From an uncultured Muribaculaceae bacterium (GTDB lineage: Bacteria > Bacteroidota > Bacteroidia > Bacteroidales > Muribaculaceae), in the NCBI GenBank assembly GCA_947178505.1, contig CAMWYR010000011.1, positions 1-51,121 of the forward strand: a stretch of 51,121 nt of DNA, in the 5' to 3' direction. This document shows, piece after piece, positions 24,205 through 32,779 of the stretch. Every line of letters begins with the position of its first letter. The first letter of the stretch is position 1. Below the pieces are notes generated by a model. It did not search any database, had not been told where the DNA came from, and saw nothing but the letters and a program-made list of their open reading frames with translations. Both the position numbers and the translations under genes were made by a program.

Positions 24205-26190
24205 TTAAAATGTCAAAACCGCACGGGCACGACTTAGGCTGCTCCGGCTACCCAAAGACACCCCAAGTTTTACCGAGTCTCCAATTTTTCCGCCCTGAAA
24301 TCTTAAAACCCATACATGGTCCCTTGTCTTCTGAGTTGATGACCAGTATTTTGCGCCAAATAGGTCATATTTCGTCGATCCATAAGGAAAAATACCCGCG
24401 TCACTCAATATGAATTCCTCTCCGCCTGCCATTAAGAGGCGCTCGCGTCGTCCGGAGAATTTATACACGTCGTAGAGTTGTCCGATGGAAGGGAGATACC
24501 ATGGACTGGAGTATTCGGGCACTTTCACAGTCTCATTATAGTCATTCAACTTGTAAAATACCCAATAAGCAGGCTCACCTTCTCTATCTATTGCTAACAG
24601 ATTTGCATTTGCGATTAGCAACATTTCCTGAGTATCCGTATAGCCATTGTAAAGATTGGTAAAATTATAATATAATCCAATCGCCGCTTCTACATCTCTA
24701 ATACCATTATCAAGACAACCACCCCAGTTGCCTATTTCGGATGGGGCCGAAACGTCGTGAAGGGCCACTGCATAGCCGTGGATGGTTTCCAGACGTCCGC
24801 CATAATTCTCTACAGTATCCCCATTGCCGGGGCCAACCTTGAAAACAACGCCGATACATTCCCATTCTTCGCCATTGTAATCGTAGCCATAGCCGAAGTT
24901 AGGGTTCTTATTGAGATCTTCTAAATCCTCATCTCTTATTTCGGGGTCTTCTTCATCGCCGTCATCATTGACGGCGGTGTTATTAAATAGGTCAGGGCGC
25001 CACTTCCCGTTGGAGTATATGAAATCTCCCTCCTGTACGTAATCGCCATATTCAATACACACTTTCTCGCTATTCGACTTGAATGTGAACACATGCCGGT
25101 TCTCAACCCTGACACGGTTGACCGAAACTATGCCTTCTGTCACTTTAAACCCCTTCATAAAGTTTCCTCCGTCCTCATCAAGCGTGAGGCTGATGGTGAA
25201 GGTGTTGTCTTCTGCTTTATAACACTCCTCCCCATCATCCCAATAAATATTCTGGCTACGGTCGGCGTAAGATTCAAAAATTTCTTGAGTCAGATCATCA
25301 GAGAAATATAGACTTATGGGAATTGGCTCGGATTTTATATTTTCTTCATTACCATCCCAAGAGGCAGAGATGGCGTTGACAACCATCTCATCTCGGCTCA
25401 AGGTTACGGAGAAATCATACGATGTCCCCGGCTGCAGGTTTGCAAAATCGCCATCCGGGATGTAGCTGAAGCTTTTGTCATAGCCACCCACATTGAAATC
25501 GATCCGGAACAGTTCCTTACCCGTCATGTCGGCCGGCACAAGCAGAGCCTCGCGGGTGAGGAAGCCTTTAACCGGGATAATTTCTCCGAAAGCATCACCG
25601 GTGAGCTCACCCTCGGCAAATGAGGCCACGGTGCAGCCCTTGAAGGTGACTTTGGCTTTGTTGAGATCATAGTCATTTATGATTTTTTCATCTGCGGTTA
25701 TGAGGTAACACGTTACTTTGGCCATCTGGTGCTTGAAAGTCAAGTTGACGGGATTTTTGTAGCTCTGATTTTCAGCAGTGGCTGCCAGATAGTCGATTGA
25801 GGAGAAATCTGGGAGTTTCGACTGATCGTGAATGGAGATATCGGTCTGCGGGGCATACGGATACCAGGCCTTCACGGTCGCGGGAGAGGTCGTCTTCCAG
25901 TGAAGAATATTGGCGGAGTTGGTAATATCTACATTCCCTTTGTTATCTAAAGTGTATAGTCCGACCTCGGAGTCCGACCCTATCCTAACTCCAATCTCAT
26001 CGCCATTCTTCCAGCTATCCTTGCCGTCGGCACGACTCTTCATCTCTTTGACAGAAACTGTAAGATCCAGCGGATATTGTCCCGCTGGCAATGGTGTGCC
26101 CTGTTCAAAGTCATCCTGCGAGCAAGACGCGACCATGACTGAAAGCAGTAGCGCTTTGACTGTCTGCAATATATATATATGATTTTTCAT
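24205..26190 (-). CDS. fimbrillin-family lipoprotein with DUF1566-like C-terminus (operon gene 2)
   Basis: Lipoprotein of 661 aa with a signal ending VMVASC (lipobox). The fimbrillin-like N-terminal part has WKNGDEIGVRIGSD, VKAWYPYAP, NLTFKHQMAKVTCYL and GTSYDFSVTLSRDEM, the standard order of Mfa-like proteins (to about 270). A linker rich in Asp/Glu follows (about 400-435). The C-terminal domain shows CIGVVFKVGPG, GYAVALHDVSA, PWYLPSIGQLYDVYKFSG and KYWSSTQ ... VLRFQGG ... SRARAVLTF, the same DUF1566-like layout as the next gene. The two therefore look like paralogues. The gene is 52 bp behind the first operon gene. Codons for the N-terminal domain are GC-richer than those for the C-terminal domain. 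Confidence 0.75.
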   Translation of the reverse strand: MKNHIYILQTVKALLLSVMVASCSQDDFEQGTPLPAGQYPLDLTVSVKEMKSRADGKDSWKNGDEIGVRIGSDSEVGLYTLDNKGNVDITNSANILHWKTTSPATVKAWYPYAPQTDISIHDQSKLPDFSSIDYLAATAENQSYKNPVNLTFKHQMAKVTCYLITADEKIINDYDLNKAKVTFKGCTVASFAEGELTGDAFGEIIPVKGFLTREALLVPADMTGKELFRIDFNVGGYDKSFSYIPDGDFANLQPGTSYDFSVTLSRDEMVVNAISASWDGNEENIKSEPIPISLYFSDDLTQEIFESYADRSQNIYWDDGEECYKAEDNTFTISLTLDEDGGNFMKGFKVTEGIVSVNRVRVENRHVFTFKSNSEKVCIEYGDYVQEGDFIYSNGKWRPDLFNNTAVNDDGDEEDPEIRDEDLEDLNKNPNFGYGYDYNGEEWECIGVVFKVGPGNGDTVENYGGRLETIHGYAVALHDVSAPSEIGNWGGCLDNGIRDVEAAIGLYYNFTNLYNGYTDTQEMLLIANANLLAIDREGEPAYWVFYKLNDYNETVKVPEYSSPWYLPSIGQLYDVYKFSGRRERLLMAGGEEFILSDAGIFPYGSTKYDLFGAKYWSSTQKTRDHVWVLRFQGGKIGDSVKLGVSLGSRSSLSRARAVLTF

Positions 26191-26242
26191 CTTCTATTCC
26201 TGTAATTAGCGTGGGTTTTACCGGATGGATATTCGTCGGTCA

Positions 26243-27286
26243 TTATTCAACCGTCCAATCTATACCGGGGATATTCTGTGATTTCCATGCCTGAATGGTA
26301 GCCGTCTCTAAATTCAGACCGATTTTGTCCACTGTAAAGTTATAGGTATACGCTGTCCCGGGCTTCCATTCCTGCCCGCTCAGAGAGAAAGACCCGTATC
26401 TCAGATTCTCGGCGTCATCCTTAAATGAATATGTGAACCTGACTGTTGCCCCTGATGAAGCATCAAATTGCTGAGGGAGCATTATGAGGGCATCGTCGTC
26501 GGCAAGGAGATTGATGCGTTGATCTTTATAAACGGTTTTAGAGCCGTTGAAGGTAATGGTCAGATTATCGCTACCATCATGGCCGGTAAATTTTATAATG
26601 CGGTCGTCAGTTTGCGGATTCTCCAATCGCGGAGCCGGGGAGACGGCGATTCGAGCCTTTTTCTTCAATCCTGAAATTTCTAATTTGTGAAACCGGATAT
26701 AATCATCGTCCCGTAAAGTTTTATCGTCAAGTTTGGGAGCGAAGTTGATCATAGTCAGCAAATGGTCGAATTTTAAGGATATTGCATTCACCTCATCGCC
26801 ATCGTTATATAAGCGGCGATGGGTCGCGGCGACAACGTCGACAAGGTCAGTTTTGTCTTGTGTTTCCTGCATTTCCTTGTCTGAGTATGAGGGCATTGTA
26901 TAATCGAACGAAAGTTCCGACCCATTATATTGAGGCGAAGCTTCCGGCGCGAGGGCTGATGACGGACTTACTGCGACAAAGGAATGCTCATGCTTCGGAA
27001 ACCAATATTGCGTACCGTCATAACACCAGGCTCCGTCGCGATTAACAACTGAAGTCTTGCTGAAAATTACGAGTGGATCGTGCGCGCCTGATTGGAGTTT
27101 CATGTCGCCATAGACCGAAAATTCGTCAATAAAAGTCGTCATCGCGCGCGATTCGGGTGCCACGTCAAACGAAATTCCGACAATTCTGTCAGCATCCGGC
27201 TCATAATCGGAGCCGGAACTACACGAAGTGAGGCCCAACATGCAGCACATAATGAGCATGTGTATTTGAAGTGAATTATATTTCAT
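26243..27286 (-). CDS. fimbrillin-family (Mfa-like) lipoprotein (operon gene 1)
   Basis: Lipoprotein of 347 aa, with a signal of about 22 residues ending GLTSC. The mature protein has the pattern of Mfa_like_1/fimbrillin proteins: PESRAMTTFIDEFSVYGDM, GTQYWFPKHEHSFVAVSPS, SLKFDHLLTMINFAP and a C-terminal GTAYTYNFTVDKIGLNLETATIQAW ... PGIDWTVE. It lacks the DUF1566-like domain of the next two genes, so it is the smallest and simplest unit and may be a stalk or anchor subunit. It leads the operon, with a -7 box about 110 bp upstream and a long AT-rich leader. The assignment to a shaft or anchor role is inference. Confidence 0.78.
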   Translation of the reverse strand: MKYNSLQIHMLIMCCMLGLTSCSSGSDYEPDADRIVGISFDVAPESRAMTTFIDEFSVYGDMKLQSGAHDPLVIFSKTSVVNRDGAWCYDGTQYWFPKHEHSFVAVSPSSALAPEASPQYNGSELSFDYTMPSYSDKEMQETQDKTDLVDVVAATHRRLYNDGDEVNAISLKFDHLLTMINFAPKLDDKTLRDDDYIRFHKLEISGLKKKARIAVSPAPRLENPQTDDRIIKFTGHDGSDNLTITFNGSKTVYKDQRINLLADDDALIMLPQQFDASSGATVRFTYSFKDDAENLRYGSFSLSGQEWKPGTAYTYNFTVDKIGLNLETATIQAWKSQNIPGIDWTVE

Positions 27287-27396
27287 AATGTAGACAATTC
27301 TGGTTAGTGTTGTATTTTATTGTCAATAAATAATTTATGGAATAAAATAGCTCAGGATTTATCCGTAGGTCCGGACAATTCATAATTATCCATTTA

Positions 27397-27426
27397 CAAA
27401 GTTATAAATTATTTCTGACATACAGA
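27397..27426 (-). promoter_or_regulatory. promoter of the fimbrillin operon
   Basis: TAACTTTG on the minus strand (27397-27404) is a perfect -7 box. A TCTG (27423-27426) 18 bp upstream is a poor -33 box. Predicted transcription starts near 27391, leaving a leader of about 105 nt. Confidence 0.45.
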
Positions 27427-27543
27427 AATCAGAATCCACAAAATATTAAAAAGATCACTATGAAATCTTAAAAATCTTAAAAATCATTTATCTCATTATC
27501 CGGATAAGCAACTTATCCCCTGTTTTGCCCTCTCGAGCTGACT

Positions 27544-27630
27544 CCCTATGTGCGGGCAGGTACCGCCCCCTATGTGCGGCGAGCCTGGAGGCTCCCCGCA
27601 CATAGTGGGAGGCTCCCGCATATAGTGGGA
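27544..27630. repeat. nested REP-like hairpin element, copy 2
   Basis: Two nested inverted repeats. The inner arms are CTATGTGCGG (27570-27579) and CCGCACATAG (27596-27605), enclosing a further GAGCC-TGGA-GGCTC stem. The outer arms are CTATGTGCGGG (27546-27556) and CCCGCATATAG (27615-27625) with one mismatch. The motif GTGGGAGG follows both right arms. It shares its core with 10143-10195. Confidence 0.7.
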
Positions 27631-27673
27631 GGGGCGCATTGGGGCGCAAGACGAAAATGAAAATAGTGTTGGA

Positions 27674-27705
27674 TTTGCAGATTGTCATTAAATTTTCTAT
27701 CTTTG
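27674..27705 (+). promoter_or_regulatory. consensus promoter for the LRR gene at 27734
   Basis: TTTG (27674-27677), 20 bp, TATCTTTG (27698-27705): both boxes perfect. Transcription should start near 27711, about 23 nt before the ATG. Confidence 0.8.
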
Positions 27706-27733
27706 TGGATATAATCCTGAAAAGACGCAGCAC

Positions 27734-29905
27734 ATGAGACATCTGATAATCTGCCTGACCGTGATCCTGATAGCCGCACTGCGAGGCCATGCGTATCAGT
27801 TTGAATATGAGCATCAGGGGCAGACCCTGACCTACATCGTGATCAACGAGGACGAGAAAAAGGTGTCCGTAAGCGGGAGCCGCGATCTTGTCGGTGAGGT
27901 CGTGATTCCGTCGGAAGTGTCCGACGGCACGACGACCTACACCGTCACCGCAGTAGGGGCCAGTGGGTTCGAAGAATGTAAGAGGATTACTGCGGTCCAA
28001 CTTCCGGAATCAGTAAATGAAATAGGCTCCGAGGCTTTCTATTACTGTGCTAATCTTATTTCCGCCAGCATTCCTGAGGGTGTGGTAGGTATTGGAGAGA
28101 AAGCCTTTGAAAAGTGCATCAGGCTATCTAAAATAATTTTGCCTGAATCAATACAACAACTCTCAGCCGGAGTCTTCTTGGATTGCGAGGCATTATGTTC
28201 GATAACATTGCCATCCACACTGACCTGCATTCCTGATTATTTCTTATTGAACTGCAAAGCGTTGACAAGTGTGCAACTACCGGAATCAGTCACTTCCATA
28301 GGCATCTGGAGTTTTGCTTCAACCGGTATAAAGAATATTACTCTACCCGAGAATTTGACCTCCATCGGAGGCGGGGCATTTAGTGAATGTGAATCATTGA
28401 AATCTATACGCATTCCTGATGGAGTCACCTGTATAAGTTATGACACATTCAATGGTTGCTCCGCATTAGGCTTCATAAAAATTCCTGAGAGCGTGACCAG
28501 CATCGGGCAAGGAGCCTTTCAATTTTGCAGAGCATTGACTCATATAGAGATTCCGGAAGGAGTCGACGGAATAATTTTTTCTACATTTCAGGGATGCGTA
28601 AGCCTGAAACATGTTGAGCTGCCTCAGACTATTACCTACATCGGAGCTGAAGCCTTTTCAGGATGCATAAGATTGGCAGATGTTACACTCCCGTCTAAAC
28701 TTGAATCAATAGGTATGAAGGCATTTTACGGATGCAAGGGACTTATATCAATAACAATACCTCCGGAGATTCAAGTAATTAGAGAAGAGGCGTTCGCGAA
28801 TTCAAGTTTGTTGACGATAACTATTCCGGAGGGGATAAATATCATTCGGGATGGCACGTTTGAGGGGTGTAATGCCCTGCGCTCCGTGAGCCTTCCTCGA
28901 TCCCTGAAGAATATTGGAGATCGGGCGTTCGGGGGGTGCAAGCTTTTGGACTCCATCAGTATCCCGGACTCCGTAAGAGTTATTGGACGAGCGGCGTTCT
29001 ACGACTGCGCAAGATTGAGATCTGTGTATATTCCTGATTCCATAAGGGATATTCAAGATGCCACGTTCAAAGGTTGCATCTCCCTGGAGTCGGTAAGATT
29101 ACATGATAACCTTATATCGATTGGGGACGAAGTGTTCAGTAAATGTTCATCCCTCACCACAATTCACCTGCCGGAATCCCTGACGTGGATCGGGTATGAT
29201 ATTTTCTCCGAGTGTACGGCGTTAACCTCCGTACATCTACCGGAGTCGCAGTCTGTTCTTCACGCTTATACCTTTTTCAAATGTTCGTCGCTGAAGGAAG
29301 TTAATATTCCGTCAGCGTGTAAATATATAGGAATGGATAGCTTTTATGAATGCAGTGCATTAGAACACCTCACGTTGCCCTCTTGTGTTGAGATAATAGA
29401 CGAATATAGTTTTTATGCATGCACATCAATAGAAAGCCTTACGTTGCCCTCTTCACTTAAGGAGATAAGAAGATATAGTTTTGCTAATTGCTCCGGATTG
29501 CGTGAAATTACCTTACCCCCATCACTTTCCTACCTCGGAGACGGTGCGTTTACCGCGTCGGGGCAATCTTGCAGTGGATTACGTACGATCACATACCTTG
29601 CAGAGAATCCTATAGAGGGGGATTCTTGGGTATTCACTCCCGACACCTATGAGAACGCAATTGTGTACGTAAGTGAAGAGGGATTCCGTAATATGGAGAC
29701 TATAGATCCCTGGCGCCGGTTTTTGCATAAAGAGATTGTCGAAGACGCAGGCGTTTCAGATCCCCGGGATGATATAGACATGACGGAGCCTTACGAGGTC
29801 TACGACCTCCGGGGTGTGAGGGTAGGAGAGAGCACGGAGGGTCTGCATCCCGGCGTCTACCTTCTGCGTCAGGGTGCGTGCGCCCGCAAGATCCGGGTAA
29901 GATAA
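27734..29905 (+). CDS. BspA-type leucine-rich repeat (LRR_5) surface protein
   Basis: Secreted protein of 723 aa. A signal peptide (about 1-20, LIICLTVILIAALRGHA) and a short beta N-domain are followed by about 24 LRR_5 repeats of 22-24 residues, such as LTSVQLPESVTSIGIWSFAST and LESVRLHDNLISIGDEVFSKC, each with a Cys near its end, to about residue 620. The tail VYDLRGVRVGES ... LHPGVYLLRQGACARKIRVR matches the other secreted proteins here. Such arrays are adhesin-like and mediate binding to host or bacterial surfaces. The middle of the gene is clearly AT-richer than its ends, suggesting repeat exchange or foreign origin. It has its own promoter and is divergent from the fimbrillin operon. 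The ligand is unknown. Confidence 0.9.
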   Translation: MRHLIICLTVILIAALRGHAYQFEYEHQGQTLTYIVINEDEKKVSVSGSRDLVGEVVIPSEVSDGTTTYTVTAVGASGFEECKRITAVQLPESVNEIGSEAFYYCANLISASIPEGVVGIGEKAFEKCIRLSKIILPESIQQLSAGVFLDCEALCSITLPSTLTCIPDYFLLNCKALTSVQLPESVTSIGIWSFASTGIKNITLPENLTSIGGGAFSECESLKSIRIPDGVTCISYDTFNGCSALGFIKIPESVTSIGQGAFQFCRALTHIEIPEGVDGIIFSTFQGCVSLKHVELPQTITYIGAEAFSGCIRLADVTLPSKLESIGMKAFYGCKGLISITIPPEIQVIREEAFANSSLLTITIPEGINIIRDGTFEGCNALRSVSLPRSLKNIGDRAFGGCKLLDSISIPDSVRVIGRAAFYDCARLRSVYIPDSIRDIQDATFKGCISLESVRLHDNLISIGDEVFSKCSSLTTIHLPESLTWIGYDIFSECTALTSVHLPESQSVLHAYTFFKCSSLKEVNIPSACKYIGMDSFYECSALEHLTLPSCVEIIDEYSFYACTSIESLTLPSSLKEIRRYSFANCSGLREITLPPSLSYLGDGAFTASGQSCSGLRTITYLAENPIEGDSWVFTPDTYENAIVYVSEEGFRNMETIDPWRRFLHKEIVEDAGVSDPRDDIDMTEPYEVYDLRGVRVGESTEGLHPGVYLLRQGACARKIRVR

Positions 29906-29912
29906 GCGCGTA

Positions 29913-29958
29913 GTAACATTTATCCGCAGATTATCGTAACATTTATCCAAAGATTATG
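29913..29958 (+). repeat. 23-bp tandem duplication supplying a start codon
   Basis: Two adjacent 23-bp copies beginning GTAACATTTATCC (29913-29935 and 29936-29958) differ at three positions. The last three bases of the second copy are the ATG of the PH-domain gene. Confidence 0.75.
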
Positions 29959-30450
29959 AAGAAGAAAGTTGAACTTAGCCTACTGTCGGTAACGCTGACT
30001 ATCGTGAGTTTCATTGTGCTCGTGGGAATTTTTCTCTTTGAATACTCTCGTTCGGAGCATGAGGCCATCGTTTGGTGGCTGTTTGCAATCGTGGTGATCT
30101 GGGCCGGGTTCTGCCTCTTTTATGCTCCCCTTTATATCGAGCTCGGCGATACGCATCTTATCGTCGCACGCTCCATCCGGCTCAAGGAAATTCCCTTGGA
30201 AGATATAGCATCGGTCGCACTTTGCCCTCCCACCATGGCTGAGCGCCGGCTCTGCGGCAGCGGCGGTTGCTTCGGCCACTGGGGATGGTATATGGAAGCT
30301 GACCTCGGCCGCTATTTCGCCTACTACGGCAAGGCCTCCGACTGCTTCCTTGTGACTCTCAGGGACGGCCGCCGCTATATGCTCGGCTGTAAGGATGCCC
30401 CCGAAATGGTCGCGGCCATCCGCAAGCGGCTCGGCCTGCCGGAGGCATAG
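29956..30450 (+). CDS. PH-domain membrane protein
   Basis: Protein of 164 aa with two hydrophobic segments near the N-terminus (about 8-28 and 38-60). These are followed by a soluble domain with the pattern of bacterial PH proteins: PLYIELGDTHLIVARSIRLKEIPLEDIASVAL, then the Gly-rich loop RLCGSGGCFGHWGWY, then FAYYGKASDCFLVTLRDGRRYMLGCKDAPEMVAAIRKRLG. That layout is common in Bacteroidetes PH-like proteins of unknown function and predicts a cytoplasmic PH-like domain anchored to the inner membrane. It lies 50 bp after the LRR gene on the same strand and may be co-transcribed. Its start codon lies in a 23-bp duplication. Confidence 0.7.
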   Translation: MKKKVELSLLSVTLTIVSFIVLVGIFLFEYSRSEHEAIVWWLFAIVVIWAGFCLFYAPLYIELGDTHLIVARSIRLKEIPLEDIASVALCPPTMAERRLCGSGGCFGHWGWYMEADLGRYFAYYGKASDCFLVTLRDGRRYMLGCKDAPEMVAAIRKRLGLPEA

Positions 30451-30518
30451 GTTCCGAAGTGGAGTCTACAAAGAGTCTACAGCGCATGTTTTTCAGTGGT
30501 TTACGAAATTTTAATCAC

Positions 30519-30526
30519 TAACTTTG
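30519..30526 (+). promoter_or_regulatory. -7 box of the second large LRR gene
   Basis: TAACTTTG, a perfect -7 box, 25 nt before the ATG at 30552. No clear TTTG -33 box lies 19-21 bp upstream. Confidence 0.5.
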
Positions 30527-30551
30527 CGGCTCCACTTATTTTTTATTTATC

Positions 30552-32648
30552 ATGTTGCGAAAACTTTTGCTTGCAGCTCTTGCATGCTGCGCCCTTTCCG
30601 GCAATGCGATCATCTGGCATTACGGGAACTACAATTCAAAGAAGAAGACATGCGCTGTGACGTCATGGTCGGGCTCGCAGCCCACATCAGGCAAACTGAC
30701 CGTGCCCGATTCCTACACCCACACCGACGGCGTGACCTACACGGTGAACACCATCGCCTCCCACGCACTTGACAATCTTACCGAAGTAACGGAGATCGTG
30801 ATTCCCGCCTCTATTGCCAATATCGGTGGCGCGATAAATGAGACCTATATCAATCTGAATGGTCCGGCCGACAATTTCTTCAACTGCCCGAAGCTGCAGA
30901 AATTTACCGTTAAGGAGGGCAACGAGATGTTTGCCTCCAGCGGAGGCGGGGTGCTCTACTACAGGAATTTCGCGGGCCTGCTGAAAGTGCCGCAGAACGT
31001 GTCGCTTTCATCGGGGTCGTTCAAAGTGTCGGAGAAGGCCACGCACGTTGCCCCAGATGCCTTTGCAGAGAATACCACCGCCACTAAAGTGCGCGTGCCC
31101 GGCAACTGCACATTCGGCAACAATGCCGGATTCAATCGCGCAGTGAATCTCGCCGAATTCGAGATTATCGGTGAGCCGTCGCTCTGTAAACTCGTGAACG
31201 GTGCGCTCATCGAGGTTGTGATGGATAGGTTGGTCAGTGTGCCCCCCGCTTCCAACATCACTTCTCTCACTCTCCCTACCGATATCTCTGAGATCGCTCC
31301 TGAGGCATGCTATAACTGCGTGAACCTAAAGAAATTTTCTGCACCCGGACTTAAGGATATGTCGCCCCGCGTCTTTATGGGATCGGGCGTTGAGACTCTT
31401 GATTTCCCGGCCACCGTCGCCACATTCCCCCAGCAGGCGGTGGCAGGCGCAAAATCACTGACGACGCTCAACTTCAGAGCGAAAGATATCCGCCTGATGC
31501 CCGGCTTCGCACGCGACTGCACTGCCCTCGAGACCGTGACCACCCTTTATGATTTTGATGAGATTGAAAATGCAGCCTTTATGAATTGCCGAGGCCTGAA
31601 GAACTTCCCCTTCAATCCGGCTACCGAATTCTCCGGCGATTCGATATTCTTCAACTGTGGCCTGGAGAAAGTGGCGTTTGAGGCCGAACCTTACTACGGC
31701 ACATGGAACGGCACATATATGTTCTGCAACAATCCTTACCTGACAGAAATCGACCTCTCCCTGATCACAGGCACGGACAAGGATTCCTACAGGATGCCGG
31801 CTCCCTTTGCCAAGAACTGTATGAAACTGCAGACACTGCGTCTCCCTCCTTACACTTCATTCGTACATTACGAACAGCCGGAAGGCTCTTCGGGGGTAGT
31901 GGCGGCATTTGAGAACATGCAGCTGATGCATATCGAGATCGGGTGTTTCTGGATCAAGGAGGGCGACTATAAGTTCATCTACTCTCCATTTAACGGCACT
32001 ACCGACATCCGCCCACGGGTCTACGTGGCAACAACGCGATGTACGGACTCCTCGAACCGGACCTATCAGAAGTGGCCGCTCAAGTATATGTGCACCGGCA
32101 ACAACGGTGCCGTAGTCACTCCGACTTTCTACTGCGATGCCTATAAGCCGGCCGACGACTACGTGGCTGCCCGTGGAGTCTATTATGTGCCCGGCGGATG
32201 CCTCAGCAATTATTCAGAAGCATCATCGGCCGGTAGGGAAGTCAATGAGATGTTCGGACTCTCGATAAAGAAAGATGGCTCACAGATGAAAATTGTCTCC
32301 ACTCCCCACGAAGGAGTGACAGAAATGAGAATTTCCATCAACGGTGCCGACCCCGTGACACTCCCCGGATATGTCAATTTCTATCCAAAACTCAGCTACA
32401 ACGAAATCCGCAATATCCAGCTCACCTATAAGATGAACGGCGTGGAGATGTCTACTTCCTACGACTCTTCCCACTGGTTTGATACCGGCTTAGCCGACAT
32501 TGCGTCAGATCCCGACGCGCCGGCGGCGGTGTTTGATATCGAAGGAAGGCGGGTGCTTGACACCGACAGCCCCGAGGCATTAGCCACGCTCACTCCCGGC
32601 CTCTATATTGTGCGTAAGGGCACATCGACCCGTAAGATCCGCATCTGA
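30552..32648 (+). CDS. divergent LRR_5/BspA-like surface protein
   Basis: Secreted protein of 698 aa with a signal peptide at about 1-19 (MLRKLLLAALACCALSGNA). After a short beta domain (WHYGNYNSKKKTCAVTSW) it has degenerate LRR_5 repeats such as LTEVTEIVIPASIANIGG, VETLDFPATVATFPQQAV and CRGLKNFPFNPATEF, less regular than in the other two LRR proteins. The last 35 residues (VFDIEGRRVLDTDS ... LTPGLYIVRKGTSTRKIRI) are the shared C-terminal tail. Probably a surface adhesin or binding protein; partner unknown. It has its own -7 box and is followed by the O-acetyltransferase promoter. Composition is typical of the host. Confidence 0.82.
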   Translation: MLRKLLLAALACCALSGNAIIWHYGNYNSKKKTCAVTSWSGSQPTSGKLTVPDSYTHTDGVTYTVNTIASHALDNLTEVTEIVIPASIANIGGAINETYINLNGPADNFFNCPKLQKFTVKEGNEMFASSGGGVLYYRNFAGLLKVPQNVSLSSGSFKVSEKATHVAPDAFAENTTATKVRVPGNCTFGNNAGFNRAVNLAEFEIIGEPSLCKLVNGALIEVVMDRLVSVPPASNITSLTLPTDISEIAPEACYNCVNLKKFSAPGLKDMSPRVFMGSGVETLDFPATVATFPQQAVAGAKSLTTLNFRAKDIRLMPGFARDCTALETVTTLYDFDEIENAAFMNCRGLKNFPFNPATEFSGDSIFFNCGLEKVAFEAEPYYGTWNGTYMFCNNPYLTEIDLSLITGTDKDSYRMPAPFAKNCMKLQTLRLPPYTSFVHYEQPEGSSGVVAAFENMQLMHIEIGCFWIKEGDYKFIYSPFNGTTDIRPRVYVATTRCTDSSNRTYQKWPLKYMCTGNNGAVVTPTFYCDAYKPADDYVAARGVYYVPGGCLSNYSEASSAGREVNEMFGLSIKKDGSQMKIVSTPHEGVTEMRISINGADPVTLPGYVNFYPKLSYNEIRNIQLTYKMNGVEMSTSYDSSHWFDTGLADIASDPDAPAAVFDIEGRRVLDTDSPEALATLTPGLYIVRKGTSTRKIRI

Positions 32649-32725
32649 TCTTTGACTCGTATCTGATCTCAGGTTCGCGCGGGAACCCCGTCACATCTTT
32701 TACTAATCGCCATTTCCACTCCGGA

Positions 32726-32757
32726 TTTGGCGGTTAGCTTCATTTTTATTAAATTTG
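32726..32757 (+). promoter_or_regulatory. consensus promoter for the O-acetyltransferase gene
   Basis: TTTG (32726-32729), 20 bp, TAAATTTG (32750-32757), both perfect. Predicted start near 32763, about 17 nt before the ATG. Confidence 0.8.
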
Positions 32758-32779
32758 AAAAAACAGATGAAATAAAGAT

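Larger units (their letters stand above)
27287..27733. other. intergenic region between the fimbrillin operon and an LRR gene
   Basis: A 447-bp divergent region. From left to right it holds the AT-rich leader of the fimbrillin operon (27287-27390), its promoter box, an AT-rich stretch, the REP-like nested hairpin at 27544-27630 and the LRR promoter at 27674-27705. An open frame on the minus strand across 27488-28000 overlaps the LRR gene and shows no protein-like pattern, so no further gene is called. Confidence 0.6.

Noticed and set aside
27488..28000. 170-codon minus-strand frame across the LRR start
   Set aside because: It overlaps a consensus promoter, a REP-like element and the LRR coding start; no recognisable protein.
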